23,560 nt of DNA, from assembly GCA_021464525.1 (NCBI GenBank), contig JADRCO010001014.1, forward strand, positions 1 to 23,560, written 5' to 3'. This DNA comes from Rhizophagus sp. LPA8_4_AMF (lineage: Eukaryota; Glomeromycota; Glomeromycetes; Glomerales; Glomeraceae). The first letter of the stretch is position 1, and every line of letters starts with the position of its first letter. The notes under the pieces were generated by a model that ran no database searches, was not told where the DNA came from, and saw nothing but the letters and a program-made list of their open reading frames with translations. The translations under genes and the position numbers were made by a program. Shown here in pieces: positions 22,404 to 23,560 of this stretch.

Positions 22404-23061
22404 GGTTTCTATTCAGATTAAAATACTATTCTAAACTTTACAGAATTTTACTAAATATACTGAGTTGTCTTTTAGTATGTAACTAAATATCTTATATATT
22501 ATGAAATTAGCTGTAACACTATCAACATTTATTTTTAATGGATATTATCCAATTAAATTATTTTTATAATAAAGAATTTCAAAGTTTATATAGTATTTAA
22601 TAATATAATCAATTACTTTTTTAATTATTTTTTGTATTATTATTAAATCTTAAATTCTGATTTTTTTAATTAATTTAGTAAAGATATTATTGTACAAATA
22701 TTTTAGGAATGAAATAGCTGTAATTTAATAAGTAATAATGATTGTGATTTACCTTTTTATATAATATATTATAAATTTGATATTATAAAACTAATAATTG
22801 TATATTAAAAAAAATCTTTGGTTTTTTGTAATTAATAAATTACATCACTATTTAAAACACAATTTATATAATGATATAATAAATTTTATATGATAAGGTT
22901 ATTATATATATATTTAAAGGCTCTTTTATTTTATAACTAAATTAAATATAAAATCTAAATCCTTTATAAGAATTTTAAATTTTCAGATTTTAAAACTAAA
23001 ACTACTTTAATATATTGTAATACCTTTTTAACTATTTAATAAAGTATAATTTAATATTATA
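22404..23061. other. Very AT-rich intergenic region, no gene seen
   Basis: Among the most AT-rich parts of the window, with no ORF, hairpin or tandem unit of note. It ends abruptly at the GC-richer block starting near 23062. Confidence 0.5.
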
Positions 23062-23071
23062 AGGGTGATCT

Positions 23072-23097
23072 GGACTGCATCATGGTGAATTAGTATG
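23072..23097 (+). repeat. 26 bp direct repeat, copy 1
   Basis: A 26 bp sequence beginning GGACTGCATCATGG and ending TTAGTATG, identical to 23515-23540. Sequence diverges immediately on both sides of the two copies. Confidence 0.9.
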
Positions 23098-23292
23098 CAT
23101 TGCACTATGTATATTTTAACTAAGGGTCATGGTGTCCTTCATAACGTTCCCTAGGAGGCCATTGGGAAGTTCATAGTCTTGTCTTCAAGGTCACTTCTAT
23201 ACCTTGATGGTAAGGTCCTGTTCAGGTGGTCACTCAACGATACCACTTGGGGTCCAAAGTGGCTAGATAGTCCTTATAGATGGTAAAGTTCT

Positions 23293-23404
23293 GGGTGCAA
23301 TGACTTAATGGTAGTTTACCTTCTAATAGGTTTAGACCAACCAGAATGTTCATGAACTGACAGGTGTATAAGGTTCTGAGGCTGGGTTCGATTCCCAGGT
23401 GAAT
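23293..23404 (+). promoter_or_regulatory. tRNA-like Pol III internal promoter (A-box-like, perfect B box)
   Basis: The T-arm is perfect: CTGGG (23382-23386), loop TTCGATT (23387-23393), CCCAG (23394-23398). It contains the consensus B box GGTTCGATTCC at 23385-23395. Upstream, TGACTTAATGG (23301-23311) resembles an A box and lies in a D-arm-like fold GACT-TAATGGT-AGTT. This is followed by a stem ACCT/AGGT (23318-23331) at the anticodon-arm position. No matching acceptor stem is found, and the A-to-B distance is longer than in most tRNAs. It is therefore not an intact tRNA gene; a tRNA-derived SINE head or tRNA relic is likelier. Confidence 0.5.
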
Positions 23405-23514
23405 TTGACGTACTGGCTGGTAATTCCTGGAAAGCTGAGGTAGGCTTCTTATATATAGGGGAGATCCTGTACCCTTGGCATAAGTTTACTGTCTTGGTGG
23501 TCACTGCTAGGTAA

Positions 23515-23540
23515 GGACTGCATCATGGTGAATTAGTATG
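23515..23540 (+). repeat. 26 bp direct repeat, copy 2
   Basis: Identical to 23072-23097, offset by 443 bp. The pair could be the first bases of two tandem repeat units or a direct repeat flanking the intervening element. Confidence 0.9.
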
Positions 23541-23560
23541 TACAGTTTGGCTGCATATTT

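Larger units (their letters stand above)
23062..23560 (+). mobile_element. GC-richer repeat block, probable tRNA-derived SINE-type element(s)
   Basis: Composition changes sharply near 23062 from very AT-rich to roughly balanced. The block contains a tRNA-like segment (23293-23404) and a 26 bp direct repeat (23072-23097 and 23515-23540). It also has shorter internal echoes: GATGGTAAGGTCCTG near 23206 versus GATGGTAAAGTTCTG near 23279, and GGTGGTCACT near 23226 and 23498. It has no plausible protein. The second direct-repeat copy suggests another unit begins at about 23515 and runs off the window. Assignment to a SINE class rests on the tRNA-like internal promoter and not on a database match. 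Confidence 0.45.

Noticed and set aside
23293..23404. Intact tRNA gene
   Set aside because: The T-arm is perfect but no acceptor stem pairs with the sequence after it and about 50 nt of extra sequence precedes it.
23316..23504. Minus-strand open frame of 62 codons
   Set aside because: Antisense to the tRNA-like segment; explained by the higher GC of the repeat block.

Overview
The window looks like nuclear DNA of a very AT-rich filamentous fungus. The evidence is a Zn2Cys6 (Gal4-type) zinc-cluster transcription factor, a family essentially confined to fungi, broken by three short spliceosomal introns and embedded in intergenic DNA full of poly(dA)/poly(dT) tracts. An early-diverging lineage with low GC content, such as an arbuscular mycorrhizal fungus (Glomeromycotina, Rhizophagus-like), fits best. 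This placement is inferred from composition and gene style, not from a database match.

Only one protein-coding gene is well supported. It lies on the minus strand from 10646 (ATG) to 7429 (stop) in four exons: 10646-10530, 10430-9659, 9493-9300 and 9201-7429. The predicted protein has 951 residues: a basic N-terminus, the six-cysteine cluster (Cys32, 35, 42, 52, 55, 62), a Ser/Asn/Thr-rich linker, a fungal-specific transcription factor middle homology domain (about residues 215-480, with helices extending to about 610), and a long Ser/Asn/Gln-rich tail ending in seven histidines. Upstream, at 10862-10962, are three long poly(dA:dT) tracts. Downstream there is an AATAAA signal at 7378-7373 and then an extreme homopolymer block (T18-A18-T55-A16).

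The rest is intergenic. Left flank (1-7238): a C-rich/G-rich tract at 176-195, a long near-perfect hairpin or MITE-like element at 3861-4014, a minisatellite of about 78 bp units at 4108-4510, and a degenerate telomere-like patch near 4954-5040. Right flank (10963-23560): simple repeats, several imperfect inverted-repeat (foldback) elements (19296-19592, 20825-21335), a degenerate tandem repeat of about 23 bp at 21950-22277, and a palindromic ATCCAGAT cluster at 22301-22403. A sharply GC-richer block from about 23062 to the window end carries a tRNA-like segment with a perfect T-arm and B box, and a 26 bp direct repeat at 23072 and 23515. This block looks like a tRNA-derived SINE or a related repeat array.

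No rRNA genes, intact tRNA genes, CRISPR arrays or transposase-coding genes were seen. I did not find a convincing multi-gene system. The most interesting material is the repeat landscape on both sides of the regulator and the tRNA-like block at the right edge.
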